Shown piece by piece: positions 25,171-34,420 of a stretch of 64,000 nucleotides of DNA (within the stretch, counting starts at the first letter, position 1; each line of letters opens with the position of its first letter). The notes beneath the pieces were generated by a model, which saw only the letters and a program-made list of their open reading frames with translations, did not search any database and had not been told where the DNA came from. This DNA is from a bacterium (lineage in GTDB: Bacteria; Armatimonadota; Fimbriimonadia; Fimbriimonadales; Fimbriimonadaceae). The stretch covers positions 248,001 to 312,000 of the forward strand of contig JAIXUN010000002.1 of assembly GCA_027483535.1 (NCBI GenBank). The letters are read 5' to 3'. The position numbers and the translations under genes are program-made.

Positions 25171-25313
25171 TTGCGCTCCCACATTTTCTGGCAAGTGGGA
25201 GGCGTGTGATGTACCGCACAGATACGGTGTAATGCGGCTCCTTCTTGATTCTCCTGTTTGATTCGATACTTCTTTCAACGCAGCCGAACCCGCGTTTTAG
25301 GTGGAGAAAGAAG

Positions 25314-25820
25314 ATGAAAACAATTGAGAGAACCGACGAACCAGATCAGACCGCAACTCAGGTTGCGCCTTTTCTGGAGCGAGTTTCGAACGTGCTAGCC
25401 ACTCCGTTCCTCGTGCCCGCCGCGATCCCGGTTGGAGAGCGCTTGGCTCCGGTTGCAGAATCCGCGCTTGCCCAGACCTACAACCGTGCCCGCCGCCGAC
25501 TTCAGGCGATCCTCGCTCGGTCGATGGGTGCGACCCCAATGATGCGCCGAAACGTGTACGGCTACGTTTTCCAAGAGAACGCGTGCACGGGTTGGGTGGT
25601 TATCGAGGGGCCTGGTCTCTATCAGGCGGTGCGAACCTATCCGCACGTCCTTGGTCGAGGTGCAATGCGGTTTCACCTGAACGGTTTGTTGGTGAATCAA
25701 TCGTATCGAATCACCCACGTGTCCGACCTAGGACACTGGCACTCGATCAAGATCTTCGTGGAGGATGGCATGACCGACTTGAAGGTCCCGAACCTGCTTT
25801 CCTATCAGAGCAAGCAGTGA
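25314..25820 (+). CDS. Hypothetical soluble protein
   Basis: About 168 residues from the ATG at 25314, which follows a clear ribosome-binding site (GGAGAAAGAAG). The second half has regular beta-strand patterns (CTGWVVIEGPGLYQAVRTY, RFHLNGLLVNQSYRITHV), and the protein may be a small beta-rich ligand-binding protein. No family recognised. It lies after the sigma factor terminator and therefore should have its own promoter; a role downstream of the sigma factor is possible but not shown. Confidence 0.65.
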   Translation: MKTIERTDEPDQTATQVAPFLERVSNVLATPFLVPAAIPVGERLAPVAESALAQTYNRARRRLQAILARSMGATPMMRRNVYGYVFQENACTGWVVIEGPGLYQAVRTYPHVLGRGAMRFHLNGLLVNQSYRITHVSDLGHWHSIKIFVEDGMTDLKVPNLLSYQSKQ

Positions 25821-25837
25821 GGCTTCAGATGCGGTTC

Positions 25838-26716
25838 TTACTTCCTAGACACGTAGACGGCCCGATGAGCGTAATCCACGATCAACTCACGGTCGGCAAA
25901 GAGTCCGCTGCCAATGTTTCCCGGCTCGTGTCGACCGTTGCGCGCAGCGCGCGTGGTCGGGTCGATACCAACGGATTTGAGTTCGATGGTCTCCGTATCG
26001 AATCGAACGCCCTTGATTCTTGATTTCTTCCCCTTGCGCATTCCACCAACTCCACCCACCCAGCCAGATTCTTCTAGGGGCATCGATTTCTCTTCGGCAA
26101 GAGATTCGGGGAGAGACATCGACTCGTTGGCACCAGTGTCTAAGAGCATCGAATGCTCCATTTCTGCTCCCGATTCGAGAATAATCGTCGCGCGCACAAA
26201 CGGACGCCGACCACGGATGTCGATAGGCAATCGGGCGTACTTGGAAAGGTTTGGCTCCCATTGGATGGGTAGATGGCCCAGTTCCTTGGTCTTGTAGTCA
26301 ATTCGAACGATGCGATCGACGAAGTAATCGTAGCCAAGGATCCCGTCGATTCGGGTTGCCATGAGCTTCCCGATTCCACCGATGGGTGTTCCGATCGCCG
26401 GAACCGAGATTTTCTCCTTCATCAGGTCCAAGGTGACGGACTCAATTCGCTTGGTGGTGACCGATCCACCCGTCCCAATCGCCTCGAGCTCGCCCACGAC
26501 TTTGAGTCCGAGCGATTCGATGAACGAGTCGTCGACAACCGTCATCCCGGCTCCGGTATCGACGATGAATCTCAGCGATGCAGGAGCAGCGTTTTCCTTC
26601 AGGTTCTGCGTGTTAATGGTGGCGATCGGCAAAGACCGGACCAACTCGATTCCAACCGTCCGGTTCTGCGGTCCCGCCCCGAGACCGAGAACGAATGCGA
26701 CGAGCGGGGCGATCAT
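25838..26716 (-). CDS. Retropepsin-like aspartic protease, exported
   Basis: The 292-residue product has a hydrophobic N-terminus (APLVAFVLGLG) that may be a short signal peptide or anchor. Two aspartic-protease half-sites are visible: RFIVDTGAGMTVVDDSFI near residue 50 and SMLLDTGANESMSLP near residue 190. Bacterial members of clan AA (gag-like Asp_protease_2 families) carry both halves in one chain, like pepsin. Its substrate is unknown. The ATG follows TAAGGT by exactly six bases, which fits leaderless transcription. Confidence 0.85.
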   Translation of the reverse strand: MIAPLVAFVLGLGAGPQNRTVGIELVRSLPIATINTQNLKENAAPASLRFIVDTGAGMTVVDDSFIESLGLKVVGELEAIGTGGSVTTKRIESVTLDLMKEKISVPAIGTPIGGIGKLMATRIDGILGYDYFVDRIVRIDYKTKELGHLPIQWEPNLSKYARLPIDIRGRRPFVRATIILESGAEMEHSMLLDTGANESMSLPESLAEEKSMPLEESGWVGGVGGMRKGKKSRIKGVRFDTETIELKSVGIDPTTRAARNGRHEPGNIGSGLFADRELIVDYAHRAVYVSRK

Positions 26717-26787
26717 TCTTTAACCTTACGACGAAATGGCTTCGATTCATCACCGGAACAGTCCTAAGACCCATTCAGTAATTGAAT

Positions 26788-27855
26788 CTAGCGGAGCCCT
26801 TTGCCCTCAAAACGGTCTTTGAGCCTTTGTTCAACGCTCGCGGAGGCGCGCAGAGCGGCGTAAGCGAGCCCGCCCATTGGCGACCCGTCGCAATAAACGT
26901 GGCGAACGCCCTGGATGGTTCGTTGAGGTTTCCAACGACGCTTGTACGGTTCGTCTCCCCGCAGGAAGTCGAACGTGGTCTTGTGTTCTTCGATCGCTCG
27001 GCGAATGATCGCCGCGACAAGGGCGGTGCCGGGCGAAAGCGCTTTCGCATCCGGATCAAAGCCCGACTGGTAGAAGTGAACGGTGTCTCGGTGGGCGAGG
27101 GCGTACACCGCGCCAATTGTTTTAGTTGGGCCGCTCGCGGGCGTGTGATCAAGGAGCGTGAGCCAGAGAAGCCCCTCGCTAACCGCCTGTTGGGCAAAGG
27201 TGTGATGAAACCGCCTGGTCTTGGCAAAAAACGCTCCAGGGAGCCCTCGCTTGGTCCATCGGCGGTGATGAAGGTCAAAGAAGGTCTCAAGGTCGGCTCC
27301 GACCGTCTTCGGGGTTGCAAACCTCACCGTAAGGCTCGGGTCGCGCAGAGCCTTTCGAACGTCGTACCGCAAACTCTTGCCGAGTCCCTGGACGTACTTC
27401 TCGAAGGTATCCGGCAGATCCAATTGAAGGCACACCGAGTTTTTCGTGTTCACCGGAGACGGGCTCGGAAACAAGACCCCGAGGTCGTCTCGGCAATCCA
27501 TCCAGTCGAACATCGACTGCTGCTTGATTCGTTCAGATAAGGTCTTGAGCACAGCATCCCGATGCGTGGAGAGGATGATCGGCTGAAGGTAATCGGTAGG
27601 ACCAGAACCTAGAAAGCGATAGGTTCGGCCACCAAATCGGGTGGGCATGAGCGGCACGTACCCAACGGGATTGCCCTCGTTTGAAGCCTCCCAAATCACG
27701 ACCTTGTGCGCCAAGTGCGAGGCGGCCGACTTCTGCCAAGCCCAGCTTTGAAAGGCGGTCGCGTGGAGATCGTCACGGAAAACCCGCTCCCAGCCCGCTC
27801 GCAAGGAATCCGGCATGCCGTGAACCGTCTTCCAGGTGAGTTCTTGCCCGTGCAT
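26788..27855 (-). CDS. GNAT-fold acyltransferase of the FemAB/CelD type (BioF2-like)
   Basis: About 355 residues from the ATG at 27855. The central region PVGYVPLMPTRFGGRTYRFL and GPTDYLQPIILSTHR and the later TFDFLRGDEPYKRRW match the Acetyltransf_6/FemAB-like pattern, where YK near FLRGDEPYK is typical. Such proteins transfer acyl or aminoacyl groups in envelope or polysaccharide assembly. The true acceptor is unknown. A TAGAAC hexamer lies seven bases before the start on its strand. No polysaccharide operon is nearby, so the partner genes are not in this window. Confidence 0.75.
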   Translation of the reverse strand: MHGQELTWKTVHGMPDSLRAGWERVFRDDLHATAFQSWAWQKSAASHLAHKVVIWEASNEGNPVGYVPLMPTRFGGRTYRFLGSGPTDYLQPIILSTHRDAVLKTLSERIKQQSMFDWMDCRDDLGVLFPSPSPVNTKNSVCLQLDLPDTFEKYVQGLGKSLRYDVRKALRDPSLTVRFATPKTVGADLETFFDLHHRRWTKRGLPGAFFAKTRRFHHTFAQQAVSEGLLWLTLLDHTPASGPTKTIGAVYALAHRDTVHFYQSGFDPDAKALSPGTALVAAIIRRAIEEHKTTFDFLRGDEPYKRRWKPQRTIQGVRHVYCDGSPMGGLAYAALRASASVEQRLKDRFEGKGLR

Positions 27856-28089
27856 AAGCGTTGTTCTAGATCGAAGCGATGAGAAGTGTATCCCGAAGCT
27901 TCCTTTTGGTCGTGAAGTCCGGCAAAGCTCTGCTGCGCGGTGTCGATTTTTCGAACAAGCCGCGGCCGTACACGAATCTCCACCCGATCCCAAGGGCGAC
28001 TACAAGAAAAAGGACCCCGACAAACGCGGTCGGGGCCAAGATCGAGTTACTCGCGCGATCGTTGTCTGCGCGAGACCGTTGATTGGGCT

Positions 28090-29322
28090 TTAGGCGTAGA
28101 TGCCCAAAGGATTGAACTTTTGCCCTAGAACGATCTCGCTGTCGCCACCCATCCAGTGGTCGAGCGTTGCCGAGTAAACCTCTCTAAAGTCAATTTTGAA
28201 CTTTAAGTCGCCGTCTGCCAAGTTTGCCAGATCGGGCGTGCCGCCGTACAAACCACCTTTGACTTTCTTGCCGATGAGGAACATCGAACCTGCCGCGCCG
28301 TGGTCGGTACCAACGCTCGCGTTTTCTCGAACTCGTCGACCGAACTCAGAGAAGACAAGTACGACAACCTTATCGGCTTTACCGAGCGCTTCCATCTCGG
28401 CTTGGAAGGCGGTCACTGCTTCGCTGAACCGCTGAAGAAGATTGGCATGGGTATCGGTTTGGCGAGCGTGAGTGTCAAAGCCTCCCGCCGAGAAGTAGAC
28501 CACCCGTGTGGCGGGCGAGGCGCCGATCAGGTGCGCAATCTGCTTGAACCCTTTGCCGAACGCATCGTCTCCGTAGGTTTGTTTGGGTGCAAAAGTCTTG
28601 AGCTGCTTCGTGAGAACCGACATCGCGTCCAGAGCGGTTTTGTTCGCCTCTTGAACGGTTCGAAGCGGGCTGTCGCCCATTACGTCGTTGCCCTGAATCT
28701 CGCGGAGCATTTTCTCCGAATCGGCGTCGCCGATCATGTTCTGGACATCGGCAAGGGAGGCGAAACAAGGAATGCTCGCTTTGTCACCCATGAGCGCGAT
28801 CGGCTTCTCGGTGGAAAGACCCAGCGCGACAACCGGATTCATCGGACCCGTCTTCAGCTTTTGATCAAAGTGGCGACCGATCCAGCCGTACTTCTGCTTG
28901 TCATCCGGACTTGCCGATTGCCAGATGTCCATCGACTTGAAGTGAGATCGGTTCGGCTTCGGGTACCCGACGTTTTGAACAATGGCGACCTTGCCCTGCT
29001 TGTACATGTCGTGCACGCCCTTCAGCGATGGGTGCAATGCCGTGGTCTCGTTTAGTTTGAGAACATCGGTGTCCTTAAGGCCAAGCGTGGGTCGATTCTG
29101 ATAATAAAGAGAATCGGCGTAGGGGACAACGGTGTTCAATGCGTCGTTGCCACCGGAAAGCTGGCACACCACAAGAATCGTGTCGCCCGTGGCTTTGCTT
29201 CCTTTGCCCTGGCGCAAAAGGTCGGCCTCAGCGATGGTCGAAAGCCACCTCGGTGCGGTTAGACCAACTGCAATCAAGCCACCTTGCTTGATAAGATCTC
29301 TTCTCGATAAAACATCGCTCAT
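28090..29322 (-). CDS. DUF1501 protein with Tat-type signal
   Basis: A 410-residue member of DUF1501, a phosphatase-superfamily-like exported family of unknown function. The N-terminus SRRDLIKQGGLIAVGL has the twin-arginine pattern (SRRDLIK) and a hydrophobic stretch, pointing to folded export through Tat. Family landmarks include ILVVCQLSGGNDALNTVVP, GFDTHARQTDTHANLL and VLVFSEFGRRVRENASVG. DUF1501 genes commonly sit next to DUF1800 genes; the DUF1800 member here is at 31660-33066, on the opposite strand, with five unrelated genes between them. Confidence 0.9.
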   Translation of the reverse strand: MSDVLSRRDLIKQGGLIAVGLTAPRWLSTIAEADLLRQGKGSKATGDTILVVCQLSGGNDALNTVVPYADSLYYQNRPTLGLKDTDVLKLNETTALHPSLKGVHDMYKQGKVAIVQNVGYPKPNRSHFKSMDIWQSASPDDKQKYGWIGRHFDQKLKTGPMNPVVALGLSTEKPIALMGDKASIPCFASLADVQNMIGDADSEKMLREIQGNDVMGDSPLRTVQEANKTALDAMSVLTKQLKTFAPKQTYGDDAFGKGFKQIAHLIGASPATRVVYFSAGGFDTHARQTDTHANLLQRFSEAVTAFQAEMEALGKADKVVVLVFSEFGRRVRENASVGTDHGAAGSMFLIGKKVKGGLYGGTPDLANLADGDLKFKIDFREVYSATLDHWMGGDSEIVLGQKFNPLGIYA

Positions 29323-29425
29323 TGTTTTTGCACCTGTCCTTTATTATCGGACGAATCGTCCTCTTCCTGGTAAGCCCAAACGGAGCAAATTCGAGAATGT
29401 TCGGCTATCCCGGTAAGATCAATGC

Positions 29426-29863
29426 ATGAAGGGGGGCGGGGTTAAAGTTTCGCACGTGGTTCCAGGTTCAATTCTGGCCGTCGTCGTCCTCATCACCTTT
29501 ACAATTCTTAGGTCTTTCGGTCCAGAAAGCACCATTCGACTGTTCCACCAGGCCGTCATCACCTCCAACCTTCAAGAGGTCTCTGAACTCACAGAAGAGA
29601 AAAATCCGAACGACCCTGCGGTGATGTTGCTCGCCCAACGGGTGAGTTACCTCACCGACCGTCTGGGAGCGCGCTACACCATTCGCCGAAGCTACCGCGA
29701 TCCGGTCGAGCCGGGTCGAGTGTATGCAGCCGTGGAGTACCGATTGGACGGCGCTCCTCCGGTGGCGATGGTCTACGTTGTCGATCGTTCGCCCGGCAAG
29801 TCAGGATGGGTCGTCAATTCAAGGCTCACCCAACGCGCCAATGCTTTCGCCTCTGGCCTCTAA
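29426..29863 (+). CDS. Hypothetical membrane-anchored protein with NTF2-like region
   Basis: 145 residues: an N-terminal membrane segment (VPGSILAVVVLITFTILRSF) and an extracytoplasmic part starting STIRLFHQAVITSNLQEVSEL, which resembles the helical start of NTF2/SnoaL-like folds. The next gene (29990) has the same plan and may be a distant paralogue. The ATG follows TAAGAT by six bases. Function unknown. Confidence 0.6.
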   Translation: MKGGGVKVSHVVPGSILAVVVLITFTILRSFGPESTIRLFHQAVITSNLQEVSELTEEKNPNDPAVMLLAQRVSYLTDRLGARYTIRRSYRDPVEPGRVYAAVEYRLDGAPPVAMVYVVDRSPGKSGWVVNSRLTQRANAFASGL

Positions 29864-29989
29864 GGTAACGGGCCTCTAGGGTAAGCGGGAAGAATCTCCC
29901 GTTGGAACTATGGTGATTGCACGAGTTCCGCATCCCCGATCTCGCCTTTGGAACCGTTTGACCTCGGGAACGGGTTTAATACGGACAGA

Positions 29990-30445
29990 ATGCGACAACA
30001 CGGTCGGGTTAATCTCGTTGCCTTGATTGGCGTTTCCATGCTCTTATTGCTTGGCGCTGCGCTCGGTTCGGCTCTGCTGCGGGAATCTCTTTCCTCAACC
30101 GCATCGAAGTTCATGGATGCTCTGGCAAGGGGAGACGCGGAGACCCTTACCGATCTTACTTATCGGGGAGAACTTTCTCGTGAGCAGCTTTTGGACCAGT
30201 GGAAATTCACCACTCAAGTTGCGGGCAAGCACTACTTGTTCCGATGGCAGATCATCGATGAGAAGCAGTCGGACCAGGATCAGGGAACGGTCCAAATGTT
30301 CATCTGGCGAAACTACGGTCCGAGCTCCTACGAGGAGCGATACGGCCTGGAGCTTCGCAAAGAAGAGGGCAAATGGAAAGTGGACGTGTCTGCCATCGCT
30401 CGAAACATGTACCCCTCGCTTCCCCGACTTGACGGCACAATGTAA
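29990..30445 (+). CDS. Hypothetical membrane-anchored protein with NTF2-like region
   Basis: About 151 residues from the ATG at 29990; the frame extends upstream but without a supported start. A membrane segment (VNLVALIGVSMLLLLGAALG) precedes SSTASKFMDALARGDAETLTDL, again like an NTF2-fold start, then strands such as KHYLFRWQIIDEKQ. It resembles the preceding protein in architecture. Followed by a tandem repeat and a strong terminator. Confidence 0.6.
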   Translation: MRQHGRVNLVALIGVSMLLLLGAALGSALLRESLSSTASKFMDALARGDAETLTDLTYRGELSREQLLDQWKFTTQVAGKHYLFRWQIIDEKQSDQDQGTVQMFIWRNYGPSSYEERYGLELRKEEGKWKVDVSAIARNMYPSLPRLDGTM

Positions 30446-30457
30446 CTCTGGATTGGT

Positions 30458-30511
30458 GGGTAGCCCTGAATCAGAGGGTAGACCTCAATCGGAGGGTAGG
30501 TCCGACTACCT
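30458..30511 (+). repeat. Three tandem 18-bp units
   Basis: GGGTAGCCCTGAATCAGA (30458-30475), GGGTAGACCTCAATCGGA (30476-30493) and the more diverged GGGTAGGTCCGACTACCT (30494-30511) stand head to tail between a stop codon and a terminator. Confidence 0.75.
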
Positions 30512-30548
30512 ACAGACGGTCTTAAAAAGAAAATTCGTATTAGTAAGT

Positions 30549-30590
30549 AAAAAAAGCCAGGATAGGGAAAATCCCTCATCCTGGCTTTTT
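30549..30590. terminator. Bidirectional rho-independent terminator
   Basis: AAAAAGCCAGGAT pairs with ATCCTGGCTTTTT around an inner AGGGAAAATCCCT hairpin. The A-run and T-run make it usable from both sides, ending the 29990 gene and the convergent Fur-like gene. Confidence 0.93.
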
Positions 30591-30606
30591 CATGTCGGTT
30601 CCTTTC

Positions 30607-31047
30607 TTAGGACCGAGGGTTGTTGACCCGCGCTTCAATCACGAGATCTTCAAGGTTGTAACCGGCTCGACGAACTTCATCTTTCATCAGTTCGAAAATG
30701 CCGTCGGGCAGCTCCATGCCGTCCTTGGTTCCATCCGCATCGACGACGAGAGTCACTTCAAATCCATCCGGATTGAAGCGAGCCACGTAGCCTTCTGCCG
30801 AAGATAATCGGCTGGCAAGGCGAGCTTCTTGCAAAGTCGATAAAATTCGATAAACGCTTACAGCGTCGATTCGACCGCCCGTCGCTACGATTTCCTCGTG
30901 AATCTGCGATGCGGTTAGGGGGCGATCTGCAGCTGCAAGAACCCGAATGACCTCAACGCGAGGATTCGTGATACGGAATCCGCGCTCGCGTAACGCTTTT
31001 ATGGCTGTTCGCTCGTAGTCGAGCGCTGATCCTGCACGTGAACTCAT
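30607..31047 (-). CDS. Fur-superfamily winged-helix protein without metal ligands
   Basis: A 146-residue regulator. The DNA-binding part is Fur-like: RGFRITNPRVEVIRVLAAA, LTASQIHEEIVATGGRIDA and VSVYRILSTLQEARLASRL. Past this, where Fur, Zur and PerR have a His/Cys-rich metal site (HxHxxC...), the sequence reads YVARFNPDGFEVTLVVDADG: no cysteine and only one histidine in the whole protein. Metal sensing is therefore unlikely in the usual way. The start at 31047 has a GGAGAAAAAGCT ribosome-binding site. It diverges from the 64-residue gene at 31296 and may control it. Confidence 0.8.
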   Translation of the reverse strand: MSSRAGSALDYERTAIKALRERGFRITNPRVEVIRVLAAADRPLTASQIHEEIVATGGRIDAVSVYRILSTLQEARLASRLSSAEGYVARFNPDGFEVTLVVDADGTKDGMELPDGIFELMKDEVRRAGYNLEDLVIEARVNNPRS

Positions 31048-31295
31048 AGCTTTTTCTCCGTCTTTCGCACAAAAAGTCACAAAAAGGGAGCTTTTTGTTT
31101 GAAAAACACCCTCTGTAGCAACGATAAAACGTTACCACAACGATAGATAACGAAAGGCTGTTGGTGCAAGTTCCCAGAATCACGCTAGTTGCAAAACGAG
31201 AATTGAGTGTAATTGAACCTGATTGTGATATAGTTCCATCCGACAGCTTCGACCGCCTCATTTTTACTGGGCTCGCCGGTCGTACTGGAGGAAAG

Positions 31296-31490
31296 ATGCA
31301 GTTCTACAATCTGAAGACTCGCTCTCACGTTGATGTTCCGGAATCCGACGTCAAGAAGACCAAGATGATTCGCAAAACCAAGACGGGTGAGCAAACACGA
31401 TACGCCTTTACCGCCGTTCACGAGGGCCAGAAGCTCTTCAAGTTCGTCAACGAAGCCGCTTACAAGGCATCGTCGGCACCCGAAGCGTAA
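31296..31490 (+). CDS. Small basic hypothetical protein
   Basis: The 64-residue product (MQFYNLKTRSHVDVPESDVK at its start) is preceded by a strong ribosome-binding site, GGAGGAAAG. It is rich in lysine and has no membrane segment. No family recognised; it may bind nucleic acid. A terminator follows directly, so it is a monocistronic small gene, likely well expressed. Confidence 0.75.
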   Translation: MQFYNLKTRSHVDVPESDVKKTKMIRKTKTGEQTRYAFTAVHEGQKLFKFVNEAAYKASSAPEA

Positions 31491-31512
31491 GTTTCGGATT
31501 TAAATCATCTGG

Positions 31513-31546
31513 AGAGGGGAGGTCGAATTCGGCCTCCCCTCTTTGT
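31513..31546 (+). terminator. Rho-independent terminator
   Basis: AGAGGGGAGG (31513-31522) pairs with CCTCCCCTCT (31533-31542) and is followed by TTTGTTGTTT. Confidence 0.85.
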
Positions 31547-31659
31547 TGTTTGGGTTCCGCGTCTCTGCGAATGTGTTCGCCGCCGACCAATGTTAAACTT
31601 GAACGATAGTTACCGGGAGTGGTGAACCTCTCGAAACCAGCCATCGTCGGAGCCATCAA

Positions 31660-33066
31660 ATGCCCTTAACCGAACGAGAAAAGGTCGCCCACCTATTACG
31701 AAGATTTGGGCTTGGAGCGAGCGAGTCCGAAGTCGCTTTCTACAGTCAAAGCGGCTATGAAGGGGCGGTTGACGCGCTTTTGAACTGGGAGCAGATCCCA
31801 GAACTCGTCGAGATCAGCGCCGATGCGCTTCGAAACGACAAGGGTCAGTTGAACCCCCGAGGCTGCGTTGCTTGGTTCGGCGCCAACATCATGACCACTC
31901 GGCGACCGTTGCTCGCCAAGATGACCGTTTTTTGGCACAACCACTTCGCCACCAGCCTTGATAAGGTCACCAACGCGAACTTCATGGTTCAGCACGTGGA
32001 GACGCTCAAGACGCACGCAACCGGCAACTTCCGAACCCTCCTGGAGGCGATTTCTAAAGATCCCGCGATGCTTTGGTGGCTAGACAATCGCGAGAACATC
32101 AAGGGGCGAGCCAATGAAAATTTCGCCCGCGAGGTCATGGAGCTGTTCACCCTCGGCATTGGGAACTACTCCGAGCGAGACATCCAAGAGGCGGCAAGAG
32201 CCTTCACGGGTTGGCAATACAAGGCGGTTGGCAAGAATTCTGAGCGGCGAGGATTTGCCGAATACGTCTTCCGGCCCAATCTCCACGACGATTCCGAAAA
32301 GACAATTTTCGGAAAGACCGATCGGTTCTCCGGAGAGCAGGTCCTCTCGCTGTTGTGCGACAACCCAAGGACCGCCCAATTCCTCACCGAAAAGTTGTGG
32401 GTCTGGTTCGTAAGCCCAACCCCAGACGCTGCCGCCATCAAGAAGTACGCGAAGGTGCTCTACGATGCCAATTACGAAATCAAGCCGTGGTTGCGCGCCG
32501 TTATGCTCGGGCCGGAATTCCAGAACGACCGAACACCCCACACCCTCGTCAAGAACCCGCTGGAGTTCTGCATCTCCACGGCTCGTGCCCTTGGCATCGG
32601 CGAAGTCGCCGCAGCAAAGTTTTCTGAAGTGGGCGAAAATCCCGATGGCAAACGGCGTCAGGCTGGATTGCTAGGGGGTGTCACCACGGTGATGAAGAAC
32701 CAGGGCATGGAACTCCTTTATCCGCCCGACGTTGCGGGCTGGAAGATCGGTACCAACTGGATCACCACCGCCACCATGCTCGAGCGCGTGGCATGGGCAC
32801 CGAAGCTTTTCAGCACCGCGAATCGCATCAAGGATGTTTCCCGGAATCCGGTTTACGATCTCCTATCGGAAGATCCAACTCCGCAAGGGATCGCAACAAA
32901 GCTCTGCTCCTTATTCGACGCCCGCGTTCCGGGAGACAAGTTCGATCGCCTCACTCAGGCGGCGACCAAACTTTCGGGCGGGAAACTCACCGAACGGAAT
33001 GCGCTGAACGTGGCGGTTGGAGTCACGCGACTGATCTTCGGAATGCCCGAGTACCAGGTCGGCTAG
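31660..33066 (+). CDS. DUF1800 family protein
   Basis: A 468-residue protein of the DUF1800 family (function unknown, usually paired with DUF1501). The start KVAHLLRRFGLGASESEV is the family hallmark; other landmarks are FWHNHFATSLDKVTNANFM, NENFAREVMELFTLGIGNY and YPPDVAGWKIGTNWI. No clear signal peptide. Its last four bases overlap the convergent Rieske oxygenase gene. Confidence 0.93.
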   Translation: MPLTEREKVAHLLRRFGLGASESEVAFYSQSGYEGAVDALLNWEQIPELVEISADALRNDKGQLNPRGCVAWFGANIMTTRRPLLAKMTVFWHNHFATSLDKVTNANFMVQHVETLKTHATGNFRTLLEAISKDPAMLWWLDNRENIKGRANENFAREVMELFTLGIGNYSERDIQEAARAFTGWQYKAVGKNSERRGFAEYVFRPNLHDDSEKTIFGKTDRFSGEQVLSLLCDNPRTAQFLTEKLWVWFVSPTPDAAAIKKYAKVLYDANYEIKPWLRAVMLGPEFQNDRTPHTLVKNPLEFCISTARALGIGEVAAAKFSEVGENPDGKRRQAGLLGGVTTVMKNQGMELLYPPDVAGWKIGTNWITTATMLERVAWAPKLFSTANRIKDVSRNPVYDLLSEDPTPQGIATKLCSLFDARVPGDKFDRLTQAATKLSGGKLTERNALNVAVGVTRLIFGMPEYQVG

Positions 33067-34154
33067 TCCGTTGTCGTGAATGGGCGCACCGCTTCCGTGA
33101 GCAGACGGTGGAAGTGGTGCGTGCCGTCCTCGCGTGCCACCGAGTACCGGCCATGCTTGTAGAAGCGCGACCGTATGCCGCGCTGAACGGCCTCCACGAC
33201 CACTTCGTCTTCTCGCTCCACGCGGTCTAGAGCCGCGCCTGCGCCCTCGCCCATCTTGCTCGCGTCCCAGACGAAGCCGATGAAGGACACCCTGGTGAGA
33301 GAGGGTCCTAGGGGCTTTACCACGTTCACAGAGAGTCCCCACGGGTAGAAGTTGAACATCAGGTTCGGGAAGAACCAGTAGTAGTAGGCCGCAATCGGCT
33401 TGCCGTACTCGGGGCTGCTTGGTGGCAGGTCGAATACGGCCTCTCCGGGCTGTCCATAGGCCAGTTGCAGCACGCCATGAGGCAACTTTTCAACGTGGTA
33501 GTTTCCGTAGTCCAGAACCGAGTTCAAATCGGCATGGACAAACGGAATGTGAAAGCCTTCCAGATAGTTGTCGACGTAGAGAGCCCAGTTCGCTCGAACC
33601 ATGTAGTCGCGGGTCCGCTGCGGCTCGGGTTGAAACTCGTGGACGGGCATCCAAGCCAGCCTTTCGATCATCGGCGCAAAGACCTCCTCGGCAGGGACCG
33701 ACGGATTCGCCGAAGCGAAAAGGAATCTCGCCCATTGGAAGAACGAGACTTTCGGTAAGTCGTCGTCTTCGCAAGGGAAGTTCTGCACGCCCTCGAACTC
33801 GGGCATGTGCTGGAACTTACCGTCGAGCCCAAATCTCCGCCCGTGGTAGCGACAACGTAGGAACCGCTCGTTTCCTGCTGCCTCGCACACCGTCATGCCT
33901 CGGTGGGTGCAAACATTGGCGAAGCACCGAAGTTGATCGTCCATGTCGCGGACAAACACGATCGGCTCGTCCAGCGATCCTTCCAGCAGGGTTTGTGGCC
34001 ACGTGGCTCCAGGAACCCTCACCGCCACATCCTCGCCGATCCACTGCCAAGACCGGGCGAACGCTCCTTCTAGTACTTGCGGATAAACGGTTGGGTCGGT
34101 TATCAGCCTCTTATCTGGCGTCTTTGCCAAGGAGATGTCCGGATCAACGTGCAT
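33063..34154 (-). CDS. Rieske [2Fe-2S] ring-hydroxylating oxygenase alpha-subunit-like protein
   Basis: About 363 residues. The Rieske cluster ligands are visible: ANVCTHRGMTVCE (Cys-x-His) and RCRYHGRRF (Cys-x2-His), near residues 75-100. The mononuclear iron site lies in DNYLEGFHIPFVHADLN (Asp, His, His). Members oxidise aromatic rings, demethylate or open amines; this one is of the compact single-subunit type resembling choline or carnitine monooxygenases and related demethylases, and no reductase gene is nearby. The start at 34154 follows CATAAT by six bases. Confidence 0.9.
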   Translation of the reverse strand: MHVDPDISLAKTPDKRLITDPTVYPQVLEGAFARSWQWIGEDVAVRVPGATWPQTLLEGSLDEPIVFVRDMDDQLRCFANVCTHRGMTVCEAAGNERFLRCRYHGRRFGLDGKFQHMPEFEGVQNFPCEDDDLPKVSFFQWARFLFASANPSVPAEEVFAPMIERLAWMPVHEFQPEPQRTRDYMVRANWALYVDNYLEGFHIPFVHADLNSVLDYGNYHVEKLPHGVLQLAYGQPGEAVFDLPPSSPEYGKPIAAYYYWFFPNLMFNFYPWGLSVNVVKPLGPSLTRVSFIGFVWDASKMGEGAGAALDRVEREDEVVVEAVQRGIRSRFYKHGRYSVAREDGTHHFHRLLTEAVRPFTTTD

Positions 34155-34420
34155 GAACACATTATGCGGGCACCGCAGGAATCGATCAAAGGCAGATAAA
34201 ACGCACTGTGCCGGTGGACTCCGTAAAATTACGAGGATTCGGCTTCCGACCGGAAACCCCGCATTTTTGCCGTAGGAGATTTCACCGGGAAAGGAGGATT
34301 CTAACCCTGCGGTTCTCACTGGGGAATCGCGAGACCAGAGGTTGGGCGTTCGTCCTCCGACTTCCTTCGACGGCGCCCACTTTTTTCGCCCACGACCTCG
34401 GTCCGATTGAACTCAACGCT

